Assembly: GCF_022807995.1 (NCBI RefSeq)
Contig: NZ_CP094351.1
Span: forward strand, 618,501 to 682,500
Reading direction: 5' to 3'
Source of the DNA: Pseudomonas orientalis
Lineage (GTDB): Bacteria; Pseudomonadota; Gammaproteobacteria; Pseudomonadales; Pseudomonadaceae
DNA length: 64,000 bases
The notes below the pieces were generated by a model. The model did no database searches and was not told the origin of the DNA. It worked only from the letters and a program-made list of their open reading frames with translations. The translations under genes and the position numbers were made by a program. Below, piece after piece: positions 1 to 10,700 of the stretch (position 1 is the stretch's first letter; each line of letters begins with the position of its first letter).

Positions 1-85
1 GAGTAAACACCGTAAAGGCCCGCCTAAAGCGGGTTCGGCCCCTGCGAAAAGCGGCGGGTCGCGCAAACCTAAGGCCAAGTCATGA
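1..85 (+). CDS. rnr: RNase R, C-terminal end (partial)
   Basis: An open frame runs from base 2 to the TGA at 83-85 and encodes a basic, low-complexity tail rich in Lys, Gly, Ser and Pro, ending KPKAKS. Such a tail is typical of the C-terminus of RNase R, the 3'-5' exoribonuclease that degrades structured RNA; the catalytic part lies outside the window. The stop overlaps the rlmB start as ATGA, so the two genes are translationally coupled. The order rnr-rlmB is usual in gammaproteobacteria, and the identification rests on that order and on the tail composition only. Confidence 0.72.
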   Translation, partial: SKHRKGPPKAGSAPAKSGGSRKPKAKS

Positions 86-837
86 GTCTGGAAAAAATCT
101 ACGGCGTGCACGCCGTAGAAGCACTGCTGCGTCACCACCCCAAGCGCGTCAAGCAAGTGTGGCTGGCGGAAGGTCGCAGCGAGCCACGCGTGCAGGCGCT
201 GGTCGAACTGGCCACCCAGAACAAGGTTGCCATCGGCCAGGCTGAGCGCCGTGAAATGGATGTGTGGGTAGAAGGCGTTCACCAGGGCGTGGTTGCCGAT
301 GTCAGCCCGAGCCAGGTGTGGGGCGAAGCCATGCTCGACGAGCTGCTCGACCGTACCGAAGGCGCGCCGTTGTTGCTGGTGCTGGACGGCGTGACCGATC
401 CGCACAACCTCGGCGCCTGCCTGCGTTCGGCGGATGCGGCCGGCGCGCTGGCGGTGATCGTGCCTAAAGACAAGTCGGCCACCCTCACGCCGGTCGTGCG
501 TAAAGTGGCCTGCGGCGCGGCGGAAGTGATTCCACTGGTGGCCGTGACCAACCTGGCGCGCACCCTGGAGAAGCTTCAGCAGCGCGGCCTGTGGATTGTC
601 GGCACGGCAGGCGAAGCCGAAGTCAGCATCTACGACCAGGACCTCACCGGCCCGACCATCCTGATCATGGGCGCCGAAGGCAAGGGCATGCGTCGCTTGA
701 CCCGCGAGCATTGCGATTACCTGGTGCACCTGCCGATGGCCGGCAGCGTCAGCAGCCTGAACGTGTCGGTGGCGACGGGCGTATGCCTGTTCGAAGCCCG
801 GCGTCAGCGCGGTGCCAAGGCCAAGGCCAAGAAGTAA
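82..837 (+). CDS. rlmB: 23S rRNA (guanosine-2'-O-)-methyltransferase RlmB
   Basis: SpoU-family (SPOUT, knotted) methyltransferase of 251 residues that methylates the ribose of G2251 in the 23S rRNA peptidyl-transferase loop, using S-adenosylmethionine. An N-terminal RNA-binding domain (about residues 4-75) is followed by the catalytic domain with the three SpoU motifs: DPHNLGACLRSADAAG (about 107-122), LIMGAEGKGMRRL (about 195-207) and the LPMAGSVSSLNVSVATG knot (about 218-234). The length is normal for RlmB. The ATG overlaps the rnr stop by ATGA. The basic tail (RRQRGAKAKAKK) is unremarkable. Confidence 0.96.
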   Translation: MSLEKIYGVHAVEALLRHHPKRVKQVWLAEGRSEPRVQALVELATQNKVAIGQAERREMDVWVEGVHQGVVADVSPSQVWGEAMLDELLDRTEGAPLLLVLDGVTDPHNLGACLRSADAAGALAVIVPKDKSATLTPVVRKVACGAAEVIPLVAVTNLARTLEKLQQRGLWIVGTAGEAEVSIYDQDLTGPTILIMGAEGKGMRRLTREHCDYLVHLPMAGSVSSLNVSVATGVCLFEARRQRGAKAKAKK

Positions 838-863
838 TTCTAAGCTTGATATAGCAGCAAAAT

Positions 864-950
864 GTGGGAGGGGGCTTGCCCCCGATAGCAGTGTGTCAGC
901 TAAACATTAGTTGACTGATACACCGCAATCGGGGGCAAGCCCCCTCCCAC
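864..950. repeat. REPIN (two inverted REP sequences), class 1
   Basis: The left arm begins GTGGGAGGGGGCTTGCC and the right arm is its inverted copy ending CCCTCCCAC, separated by about 40 bases of variable sequence. Each arm is itself a hairpin (GGGGGC-TT-GCCCCC). It lies between rlmB and the rpsF promoter region. This is the standard REP doublet of the P. fluorescens group. Confidence 0.93.
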
Positions 951-1148
951 ATTTAATTTTGTGGTGTTTGGGAGATTGTTCAAATAATCACCAATCACCT
1001 TGCGCCCGTTCTCCCCCTTCTCTACAATTGCGCCCCTTGCCCACCTGGCAGGCACGCATGTGCCTCCCCTGCGGCAAGATCCATAAGTGTCATTCACTCC
1101 TTGTCTGACCGTTTTTGAGCGGCAGGCTACAACCCGTAAGGAGCATTC

Positions 1149-1571
1149 ATGCGTCATTACGAAATCATCTTTTTGGTCCACCCGGATCAAAGCGAGCAAG
1201 TCGGCGGCATGGTTGAGCGTTACACCAAGCTGATCGAAGAAGACGGCGGCAAAATCCACCGTCTGGAAGATTGGGGCCGTCGTCAACTGGCCTACGCAAT
1301 CAACAATGTTCACAAGGCTCACTACGTGATGCTGAACGTTGAATGCACCGGCAAGGCCCTGGCCGAGCTGGAAGACAACTTCCGCTACAACGATGCAGTG
1401 ATCCGTAACCTGGTCATCCGTCGCGAAGAAGCCGTTACCGGCCAATCCGAGATGCTCAAGGCTGAAGAAAACCGCAGTGAGCGCCGTGAGCGTCGCGACC
1501 GTCCTGAGCACGAAGGCGCTGATAGCGCTGATAGTGATGACAGCGACAACAGCGATAACGCTGACGAGTAA
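1149..1571 (+). CDS. rpsF: 30S ribosomal protein S6
   Basis: S6 of the small subunit, 140 residues, which binds the 16S rRNA central domain as a heterodimer with S18. It begins [18 protein letters not shown], the conserved S6 start, and ends with a long acidic tail made of Asp/Ser repeats (residues about 119-140), as in E. coli S6, where extra glutamates are added by RimK. A strong ribosome site (AAGGAG) lies just upstream. It is the first gene of the rpsF-rpsR-orf-rplI operon. In E. coli the S6:S18 pair represses its own leader; I could not confirm that leader fold here. Confidence 0.98.
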   Translation: MRHYEIIFLVHPDQSEQVGGMVERYTKLIEEDGGKIHRLEDWGRRQLAYAINNVHKAHYVMLNVECTGKALAELEDNFRYNDAVIRNLVIRREEAVTGQSEMLKAEENRSERRERRDRPEHEGADSADSDDSDNSDNADE

Positions 1572-1599
1572 TCCACGGACCTTTTAAGGAGCCTATCAA

Positions 1600-1830
1600 A
1601 TGGCACGTTTCTTCCGTCGTCGTAAATTCTGCCGCTTCACCGCTGAAGACGTGAAAGAGATCGATTACAAAGATCTCAACACTCTGAAAGCCTACGTATC
1701 CGAGACCGGCAAAATCGTTCCAAGCCGTATCACCGGTACCAAAGCACGTTATCAGCGTCAGCTGGCCACCGCTATCAAGCGCGCCCGCTTCCTGGCCCTG
1801 CTGGCCTACACCGACAGCCACGGCCGCTGA
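1600..1830 (+). CDS. rpsR: 30S ribosomal protein S18
   Basis: S18, 76 residues, the rRNA-binding partner of S6 on the 30S platform. The [16 protein letters not shown] start and the [28 protein letters not shown] core are the family signature. It starts 28 bases after the rpsF stop with an AAGGAG site and is clearly co-transcribed. The order rpsF-rpsR-rplI is conserved in gammaproteobacteria. Confidence 0.98.
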
Positions 1831-1866
1831 GACCGGGCAGTCGACAAGTAGTAAGGGATTGAATGC

Positions 1867-2760
1867 ATGCGCGCCTTAGCTGAGTTCATCATGCGCGGTC
1901 GTATGCAGGCCACTCTGGTAGTGGCTGGCTGTGCGGCATTGCCGTTGCTTTATTGGTTGGGTGCTGCCGCAGGTTGCCTTGTGCTCCTGCGGCGCGGTTT
2001 GAAGGACGCCCTTGGCGTTCTTGCCCTGGGTTTGTTGCCGGCCTTGATCTGGTGGCTGCAAATGGGTGATCCACGGGTACTTCTGGTACTGCTGGGGTCA
2101 TCGAGCCTTGCGTTGGTTTTACGCGCAAGTGAGTCCTGGGTCCGTACGCTGCTGGTCAGCGTGGCAGTGGGGTTGGTGTACTCAGTGATGCTTGGCGCGG
2201 CTTTCCGCCCGCAAATCGAGGCGCTGGCGCAGGAAATCGTCAAGATCCTGCCGCTGGCCCTCGGGGATCTCTACCAGCATTTGTCGGTAGATGAGCGAGC
2301 GCGTTTTGCGTCACTGATTGCGCCGGTCCTGACCGGCCTGATTGCGGCTCTGTTGCAGGTCGTCAGCGTGCTGAGCCTGATTCTTGGGCGTTATTGGCAG
2401 GCGTTGTTGTACAACCCGGGTGGTTTTGGTCGCGAGTTTCGCAGTATCAGAATCCCTGCGGGACCGGCGATGTTGCTGCTGGCGTGCATGGTTGTCGGAC
2501 CGAACTTCGGTCCACAGATGGCCTTGCTGGCGCCGATTTGCAGCGTACCGCTGGTGTTTGCCGGGCTGGCCCTGATTCACGGGCTGGTGGCGCGAAAGCG
2601 CCTGGCCAGGTTCTGGCTGGTGGGGTTGTACGTCACGCTGTTGCTGTTCATGCAGCTGATCTATCCGTTACTCGTGGTCTTGGCCATTGTCGACGGCCTG
2701 ATTGATTTTCGCGGACGTCTGGCGTCGAAAGATGCCGATAGCGCGAACGGTGAAGGTTAA
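1867..2760 (+). CDS. DUF2232-type multispanning membrane protein
   Basis: Hydrophobic protein of 297 residues with about seven to eight predicted membrane helices (for example about 15-60, 70-88, 95-118, 160-180, 200-220, 223-242, 250-275) and a short polar C-terminus. It matches the pattern of the YybS/DUF2232 family found between rpsR and rplI in pseudomonads. The biochemical role is unknown. An AAGGGA site precedes ATG 1867; an in-register ATG four bases upstream is in another frame. The gap to rplI is 18 bases, so it is co-expressed with ribosomal proteins. The family assignment is by pattern and position. Confidence 0.8.
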   Translation: MRALAEFIMRGRMQATLVVAGCAALPLLYWLGAAAGCLVLLRRGLKDALGVLALGLLPALIWWLQMGDPRVLLVLLGSSSLALVLRASESWVRTLLVSVAVGLVYSVMLGAAFRPQIEALAQEIVKILPLALGDLYQHLSVDERARFASLIAPVLTGLIAALLQVVSVLSLILGRYWQALLYNPGGFGREFRSIRIPAGPAMLLLACMVVGPNFGPQMALLAPICSVPLVFAGLALIHGLVARKRLARFWLVGLYVTLLLFMQLIYPLLVVLAIVDGLIDFRGRLASKDADSANGEG

Positions 2761-2778
2761 AAGTTAGAGGATTTTCAC

Positions 2779-3225
2779 ATGCAACTGATCCTTCTGGAAA
2801 AAGTCGCCAACCTGGGCAACCTGGGCGACAAAGTGAACGTTAAGGCCGGCTACGGTCGTAACTACCTGCTGCCATACGGCAAAGCCACCGCTGCAACCGC
2901 TGCCAACCTGGCTGCGTTTGAAGAGCGTCGTGCTGAGCTGGAAAAAGCCGCAGCAGACAAAAAAGCGTCGGCCGAAACTCGCGCTGCCCAACTGGCTGAG
3001 CTGGAAGTGACTATCACTGCCACCGCCGGTGACGAAGGCAAGCTGTTCGGTTCGATCGGCACCCACGACATCGCTGATGCACTGACCGCCTCCGGCGTTG
3101 AAGTGCAGAAGAGCGAAGTTCGTCTGCCGAACGGCACCATCCGCAACGTAGGCGAATTCGACGTAGCCGTGCACCTGCACGCCGAAGTTGAAGCCACCGT
3201 ACGCGTTGTCGTGGTAGCAGCTTAA
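2779..3225 (+). CDS. rplI: 50S ribosomal protein L9
   Basis: L9, 148 residues, which binds 23S rRNA near the L1 stalk and influences reading-frame maintenance. It starts [19 protein letters not shown] with the conserved N-terminal RNA-binding domain ([13 protein letters not shown], about residues 24-36), then the long connecting helix rich in Ala/Glu/Lys (about 41-75) and the C-terminal domain. Length and domain order are canonical. It is the last gene of the ribosomal operon; a terminator hairpin follows. Confidence 0.98.
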   Translation: MQLILLEKVANLGNLGDKVNVKAGYGRNYLLPYGKATAATAANLAAFEERRAELEKAAADKKASAETRAAQLAELEVTITATAGDEGKLFGSIGTHDIADALTASGVEVQKSEVRLPNGTIRNVGEFDVAVHLHAEVEATVRVVVVAA

Positions 3226-3240
3226 GTCGCACCTAACTGA

Positions 3241-3310
3241 CTGGCACCTCGTGTGCCAGCCGGTTAACATCGGGCACGATCCTGTTTACAGGTCGTGCCT
3301 TTTGTTTTTT
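3241..3310 (+). terminator. Hairpin pair and intrinsic terminator after rplI
   Basis: A first stem-loop (CTGGCAC...GTGCCAG, 3241-3259) is followed by a second, stronger one (GGCACGA...TCGTGCC, 3273-3299) with a tetraloop TTTA, a single bulged T and a downstream T-rich run (TTTTGTTTTTTT). The second is a good Rho-independent terminator separating the ribosomal operon from dnaB. Confidence 0.85.
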
Positions 3311-3335
3311 TACACACCCCAAATTTCAAGTGGCC

Positions 3336-4733
3336 ATGAACGAAATCTCCGCTCCTGAGCAATACGATCTGCAAACCGCTGCCCTGAAGGTGCCGCCGCA
3401 TTCCATCGAGGCCGAACAGGCCGTGCTCGGTGGTTTGATGCTGGACAACAACGCCTGGGAACGCGTGCTGGATCAAGTCTCGGACGGTGACTTCTATCGC
3501 CATGACCACCGCCTGATCTTCCGCGCCATCGCCAAGCTGGCCGACCAGAACTCACCGATCGACGTGGTGACCCTGGCCGAACAACTGGACAAGGAAGGCC
3601 AGACCTCCCAGGTCGGCGGCCTCGGCTACCTCGGTGAACTGGCGAAGAACACGCCGTCCGTCGCCAACATCAAGGCGTATGCGCAGATCGTCCGCGAGCG
3701 CGCCACCCTGCGCCAGTTGATCGGCATCAGCACTGAAATCGCCGACAGCGCCTTCAACCCCGAAGGTCGCACCGCCGCTGAGATTCTCGACGAGGCCGAG
3801 CGCCAGATCTTCCAGATTGCCGAAGCCCGCCCGAAAACCGGCGGGCCGGTCAGCGTCAACGACCTGCTGACCAAAGCCATCGACCGTATCGATACCTTGT
3901 TCAACACCGATGCTGCGATTACCGGTATTTCCACCGGGTACACCGACCTCGACGAAAAGACCAGCGGCCTGCAGCCGTCCGACTTGATCATCGTCGCCGG
4001 CCGTCCGTCGATGGGTAAGACCACCTTCGCGATGAACCTGGTGGAAAACGCCGTACTGCGCAGCGACAAGGCGGTGCTGGTGTACTCCCTCGAGATGCCG
4101 GGCGAATCGCTGATCATGCGTATGCTTTCGTCCCTGGGCCGTATCGACCAGACCAAGGTGCGTTCCGGCCAATTGGAAGACGACGATTGGCCACGCCTGA
4201 CTTCGGCGGTCAACCTGCTCAACGACCGCAAGCTGTTCATCGATGACACCGCCGGTATCAGCCCTTCAGAGATGCGCGCACGTACCCGCCGCCTGGTGCG
4301 TGAACACGGTGACATCGCCCTGATTATGATCGACTACCTGCAGTTGATGCAGATCCCGGGTTCGAGCGGCGACAACCGCACCAACGAGATTTCCGAAATC
4401 TCCCGTTCCCTGAAAGCCCTGGCCAAGGAATTCAACTGCCCGGTGGTGGCGCTGTCCCAGCTCAACCGTTCCCTGGAACAACGCCCCAACAAGCGCCCGG
4501 TGAACTCCGACTTGCGTGAATCCGGAGCCATCGAGCAGGACGCCGACGTGATCATGTTCGTGTACCGCGACGAGGTGTATCACCCCGAAACGGAACACAA
4601 AGGCATTGCCGAAATCATCATCGGCAAGCAGCGTAACGGCCCCATCGGCTTTATCCGCCTGGCGTTCATCGGCAAGTACACGCGCTTTGAAAACCTGGCG
4701 CCGGGCAGTTATAACTTCGACGACGACGAGTAA
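3336..4733 (+). CDS. dnaB: Replicative DNA helicase DnaB
   Basis: Hexameric 5'-3' helicase that unwinds the replication fork and recruits primase. With ATG 3336 it has 465 residues: N-terminal primase-interacting domain (about 15-115), linker helix, and RecA-like motor domain with Walker A GRPSMGKTTFA (about 225-235), Walker B LIMIDYLQLM (about 330-339) and the arginine-finger region near the C-terminus. An in-frame GTG at 3330 would add two residues; the ATG is preferred. Synteny with rplI upstream is standard. Its stop is only 13 bases from the stop of the convergent giant gene, with no hairpin visible between them. Confidence 0.97.
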   Translation: MNEISAPEQYDLQTAALKVPPHSIEAEQAVLGGLMLDNNAWERVLDQVSDGDFYRHDHRLIFRAIAKLADQNSPIDVVTLAEQLDKEGQTSQVGGLGYLGELAKNTPSVANIKAYAQIVRERATLRQLIGISTEIADSAFNPEGRTAAEILDEAERQIFQIAEARPKTGGPVSVNDLLTKAIDRIDTLFNTDAAITGISTGYTDLDEKTSGLQPSDLIIVAGRPSMGKTTFAMNLVENAVLRSDKAVLVYSLEMPGESLIMRMLSSLGRIDQTKVRSGQLEDDDWPRLTSAVNLLNDRKLFIDDTAGISPSEMRARTRRLVREHGDIALIMIDYLQLMQIPGSSGDNRTNEISEISRSLKALAKEFNCPVVALSQLNRSLEQRPNKRPVNSDLRESGAIEQDADVIMFVYRDEVYHPETEHKGIAEIIIGKQRNGPIGFIRLAFIGKYTRFENLAPGSYNFDDDE

Positions 4734-4746
4734 CGACTGGCTCAGG

Positions 4747-7700
4747 TCATTCGGCCAGCTCCTGGCGGGTCAGCGTCTGAATCAACTGGGCCTCTTCAAT
4801 TACAAGCAGTGCCTGTTGGTTGTCGGTTTGCTCCTTATAGTCGGCTTCTGACAGTGCCCCTGCGGTAAAACTCTCGCGAAGGGCCTCCAGGCGCTCCTGA
4901 AAGGGCTGACGCTGGGTTTCGAATTGCGGCTGGTGTTTGTTGATGACATAAACTTGCCAGAATTCTCTGGACACCAGTGCCTGGAACTCCTCAGGCGAAT
5001 TATCCAGCGCCACGACGCTTTCATAGGCGCTGTCCAGCATCGCCTGAGTGACTTGGCCCATATGGGTGAAGCGTGTTTGCTCAGGCTGCCCCGGCAATTG
5101 GAGGCGATCCTTGAGGCCGTAGCGATAGGCCAGCCTGATCTCGACTTCTTCACGCAGACGCTCACGGTGGGGCTGTTTCTGCGCCTCTGAAACCTGAGGG
5201 TCATTGATGATCGCTTCGCTGCGCTGAATGTCTTGCGAGGCGATCCTGTCCACTTCATGCAAGCGGAACAAGCCTCTGGACAGTGTCGATAACTGTGCGC
5301 CTTGTGACTGATCCATCGCCTGCGTGCGAGCGCGGTAGGCGAGTACAGTGATTTCCAGATTGCCAAAGGAGAACGCCGCACGGTCACAGCAGGCCGGCTC
5401 GCCGGCACGGTCGAAAATTTCCTGACGCAGCTTTTCGGATTCCGGGTTGTTTTCGGTGATGGCGTCGATCAGTTCCCAGACCCGACGCCGGTAATCCTCC
5501 TGGCCGGTGCCCAATTGTTCCAGGCGTTTGAGCAGGTCGAAGAAAGGTTCTGCGCCTGCTTGTTCGCGTAACGCATTCCATTGTGTTCGTCTTGCGCGAA
5601 CCTTGTCTGAGGCCAGGCCATTGGTCAACCGCCTGAAAGAATCGTCGCCTCGCGCTCTGAACCCTGCGACACGCTGGGCCTGCGCGCTGGTCGCTACCAG
5701 AAAGTTCGGTAGTCCGATTTGTGTAATGCCGGCGGCCAAGAGTCGCTCTCCGTAATCGGCGACCCGATTCAGGGTGTCCGCGGATAAGGGGTTGCCGGCG
5801 ACGTCGGTCACATTGCTGATCCTCCCCGACTGCGCCAGGAGTGCGTCGGTGGGTGCAATGAGGGTGTCGGGAATCTCGGTGATCCGATTCCCGCTCAGGT
5901 TGATCTTGTCCAGCGAAGGTTGCTCTAACAAGCCCGCAGGCCAGGTATCGATGCCTGTATTGGAGAGATCGAGCGAGCGTATATCCGGTATTTGGCTGAA
6001 ATCGGGGGTGAGGCCCAGTTGTGGATTGTTTTGCATCCACAGGGCTCTGAGGGTGGTGCGTTCCGACAGGATGCGCGCGGTGTCCGGGGTCAGGCGAATC
6101 TGGTTGTTCTGTAAAAAAATACGTGTAAGCCCGTGCATTTCACCCAACGCCGGCGGCAGCTCTCGGAGCTGATTGTTGGCAAGGTTCAGCCAGCGCACGT
6201 GCCGGTATCGGGTCAGGAAACCCTCCGGAGAAGTGCTCAGGTTCATGTTGTTCAGTTTGAGCGAGCCGACATGGCTGAAGTCCGCGTCCAGGTCCGGCAG
6301 GCTGGGCAGTGTCAGGCGGCTGAGGTCAAGCTCCAGGCCGATAGGCGTGCCGTCATTGGCCAGCATCTGGGGTGTTTCCCTGCGCCAGCAACTCAAGATA
6401 CGTTCCCGGGCAGTGTTTCGGTCACTGTGATGCGCGGCATTTGCCGCCAGTTGGCCTGCGCGGATATAGGTCTGCCGTTGGCCACCGCCCGAGAAGGTCC
6501 ACGCATCCAGCTGCGCCTGGAGCAGGTTGAACTCCAGCTCCAGCCGATCCACCTCCACCGCTGCCGCGCCGTTGGGGAAACTCCACAGAAACTCCCGGGA
6601 TTGCTTCAGGCTTTTGTTCGGGAACATCCGGCGATAGCGTTCAACCCGTGGGCTGCCACAGTCAAACGCGGCGTCGATGACGCCTTCGATCAGTTGCGCA
6701 TGGTTTTCACTGAGGTCGCGCCAGTACCGGTCGAATTTGCGCCAGTACTGGGCGGGGAAGGGATTGCCTTGCAGCAGCATGACGTTATTGACCCGTACAA
6801 TAGCGTCCAGTTGATCAGCCGGTGGCTTGAGGTGGGCCTCGGGAACCGCGCGCAACTGGTTGCTGCGCAGGTCGACGCTGCTCAGGCCAGGCTTGCCCAG
6901 CAAACCTTTAGGCCATTGATTGATCCCGGTCTTATTGAGATCCAGGGTTTTCAGGTTCGCCATGGCGCTCAAGTCGGGGGTTGTTTCCAAAGGGTTGTCC
7001 GAGAGGTTCAAGTGTTCGAGCAGGGTAAGTGCCGCGAGTTTTTCCACGCTCTGTGCATCCAGGCGGACCTGATTCGAACTCAGATTCAAAGTGGTCAAGT
7101 GGCGCATGTCACTGACCGCTGTGGGGAGTTTGTCGAGCTTGGACTGCGTGATGCGCAGGCGCTCAATGTTGGGGAAGTTGCCAATGAGGGTATCGGCCGC
7201 CTCCGTCCAGTTGACCGACACCAGATCAAGTTCGCGTACATGGCTGAAATCAGCGTTCAGCGCTGGAAGCGCTGAGGTTATCGACGCCAGTTTGAGTGTC
7301 GTCCCGGTTTCACGTCGCCAGCAACGCTTGATCTCGTCGGTGAGCGTTTTCTTCCAGGCTGCGGTTTCGGATGTGGTCGTTTGCCGCCATGCCTTCAATG
7401 CGTTGCGCAGGGTTCTGTATTCGGTTTCCCTTCGCGTCAGCTCGCCTGTGACGTTGTCCCCCAGCGATTGCACAAAGGTGCTGACCTGTTCATCGGTGAA
7501 AATGGGGAACAGTTTGCGTACGCGGCTTTGCGGGTTGCGCAGGCGATTGGTGGCGGCGGCGGCCTGGTCCGAGAGTTGCCGGAAAAAACTCCACTCATGC
7601 CCCGGCCCCCGCACGCCGCCTTGCGCACCCACGACGGCGCTGACCCAGACATTCGCGGCATTGCGGGTGATGGCGTGACTTTCTCCGGCACGGCTGCTGT

Positions 7701-10700
7701 TGTAGAGGTTGCCTTCATCCTGGGCAACCGGGTCGTCTGGCTTGACGATACGCCAGACTTTGCCGGTGGCAGTGGAGGCGTCACGGTCGAACATGACCTG
7801 ATAGATGCCGCCATCGATACTCACATAGTTGCGCTCGCTCAACGCATGAATGCCGTCGGCGTCGGCATTGTCCGGCAGTTGCTTGTAGACGATGCGAAAA
7901 GCACTGAGGCTTTGGCTCGACAGCGGTAACTCCCGCGAGGCAATCAGGAACTCCGGCAAGTGTGCCTGTTGCACGCGGGCCTGTTGGAGTATGTCCTGCG
8001 CGAGCCCATCGACGTCGTGGATTTTACGCCCAAGCGCAGTGCGCTGTGCGTCGGTCAAACTGTGCAAGGTGGCGCTGAGCAAACTGTTTTCGCCCTTCGC
8101 AGCGGGTTGCAGTTCGCCGTTGTGCGCCAGGTAAGCGGCGTATCGATTGCCGGACTTGACCAGCATGATCATGCTGTCGGCGTCCTCGCTGCCATAGGTG
8201 TCCAGCAGCGGACCACGACGAGTGATGGTTCCGGCCGGGTCGACGTTGCCTTGATACACCTGAACACCAACGTCGCTTGACCAGTCCGGCAGCAGCGTCA
8301 GCAATTGGCAGAACAGTGCCTCGCTTTGCGCATTGAGCCCTCGCCCGCTGGGGTCCGAGAGTGCGCCGAGGGCTTCGGTAATGATGCTTTGCTCAACGCT
8401 TTTGAAGATGGCGGCGCGTACCGGGGCGTGCAGCGGTGAATAGAGGCCGATGTCGCGTAATGAAGGGTGCCGCTGGAGCAGGTCGACGGCCATGGGCCTG
8501 GAAAGCTGCGGGAAACGCCGACGCAACAGGCGGACTGCCGGGCTGTCACTGAAGGTTTGATCAAGCAGCGCTGTCGGTGCAAATCGACGGGCTTCATGGG
8601 TTACTCCCAGATGCTCGCGCAGGCGGTCGGTGCGCAGGGCTGCATAGACCGCTTCATGGTGTGCCTCAAGGTGCGCACCGAGTTTTTTCCTCAGTCCAAG
8701 CAAGCGGTTCTCCAGATGCTGATCTTCGCTGCCACGGCCCGTCTTGCCCAGGATGCTCTTCGGGTCGAGCCGTTCATGCTCGTGCAGCACTTGCTGCATA
8801 AGCGGGGCAACCGAGGCGGTGGTTGCGAGGGGGCGATAACGGTCACTGCCGTCCTGGCGCAGGTCGATGGTGATTGGCGTGGGTGCATTGGCCGCGCCTG
8901 GCGGGGTGTGGCTCGACAGCATCGTTTTGCCGTCGGCGGTGTACAGGTTGATCGTGCAACTGCCCAGGTCCGCCAGCAACGCGGGCAATGCTCTATCGGC
9001 AAGGGTTGGCAGGCGGCCATCGCGCTGCTTGAGCGCCGTTTGCAGTTGCTCGAGCCCCTCGCGCAGGTGCTGGTTTTCAATGGCTTGCGTCAAGGTCGGC
9101 GGCACGGGCTGGCGGCCGAACCAGATGTCCAGCAGCTCCTGACGATCAATGCCTGCGACATTCAATGCACGCCGGCAGGCCTGCGGCGTCATCGACAGCT
9201 CGCTTGGCGAAATCATGTGCTGCAGCAGTTGGGCTTCGCTCAGGGCGCGTGTGTCGACGGGGTCGAGGTTCCAGCGCCCCTGCTTGGGCGAATAAGTGAC
9301 ATAGGGGCGAACACTGGCGGCGAGATCGGTATCCAGCTGATAACGCCCGGAGCTTTTTTCCAGGGTGACCCTGGCGAATCTGGTCTGGTTGTCTACCTCA
9401 AGCTTGATGTAGTTAAGGCTGCCTTTTTCAAATAGGCCCTGAGGGTTTGGCTCAACTCCCGCGAGGAAGGAGGGGGCGATCTGTGTGTAGTCGTTGATGA
9501 ACCACAACGCCGGTTTGCCATCGGCGGCGGTACCGTAGTTGGGGTTGCCCAGCGCGTTCATCAATTTGCCTGTACGGCGTGCCGACAACTTGGCCGCCGC
9601 GCCCTGCAAACGCAGGCCCACCAACAGATCGAAGATATCTCCCACGGCCTGCACCAACTCGGCCTGCTGGCCGCGACGCAGTGCGGCAATCGCCGACCAG
9701 GTCTGGTAGACGAGGGTACCCAGCATCGCGACCAGCATCACTTTGCTTAACCCCGTGACGCCGCCAGGCACCGGAATCAGCAGCATCGACAAGGTTTCAC
9801 TGACCAAGTAGGTGGCCAAGGCCTCGGCGGCCTCGCGGTCGGCGACTTTGTTGGTGCGCGCCAGCCGGTTGAGGTCCGCCTGTATGGGCCACCCATGGTA
9901 GACCGGCAAGGTATGCGCCAGGCTACGGGCGCCGGTGGCGAAGCGCTCGACCGTCAGTTTTTGCCGGTTGGGAGTTTTGCTGACGAACAGGTCATACAGG
10001 ATTCGGGCATGCCAGTAGAGCTCATCCCGGTTGACCTTGAGCGGTTTGATAAAGGTGCGCAGCTTCTCCTGATTGTCCAGAGAGATGGCCTTCATGAACC
10101 AATTGAAATGCTCAAGGCCCACGTCGTTGCGAATCTGGTCCTGCAGCGATTGGACCGCTTCGTGCTGAGACCCATGGCGACGCAGCGCACCATTCGGGCG
10201 GTCCGGGAAATAGCTGTAGACGCAGGCACCTTCCGGCGACTCAAAGCGCCGCGTGAAAAACGGCATGGCGATCTTGTCGCCGCCGGCATCCAGTTGATGC
10301 AGCTCCCAGTGAAGGCTGGAATCGAACAGCCACGTTTTAAGGTCATTGAACGCCTGCTCGCCGATGCTCCAGGATGCCTGGGTGCGATAGGCATCTCTCA
10401 AGGCGATCACCAACTTGGTACCTTGCAGGCCGAACAGCGCATTGGACAGCCGCTTCCTGAACTGGGCCTGGATGTAGTCATTGATGCGCTTGCCGAAATC
10501 GACGCTGCGCGCCACGGCCACGAAGTCTTTCACGCTAAGGGCTGTATCGCTGATGGAACTGGCGCGCTGTTCTTCGGTGGAAAAGTAGGCGGTGAAGCCG
10601 AAGTTGCGGTAGGCGGCCTCCAGTAAGGTGATTGAGCGCTGATACTCGCGCACGCTGAGGTCTTCTTTGAAGATACGCACTTGATCGCTCAGACGGTCAT

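Noticed and set aside
864..950. REPIN doublets considered as CRISPR repeats or transposon ends
   Set aside because: They are isolated inverted pairs, not regularly spaced direct repeats, and enclose no transposase.
1060..1148. S6:S18 autoregulatory leader of rpsF
   Set aside because: A CCG and hairpin-forming GC-rich segments are present, but I could not fold a convincing motif by eye.
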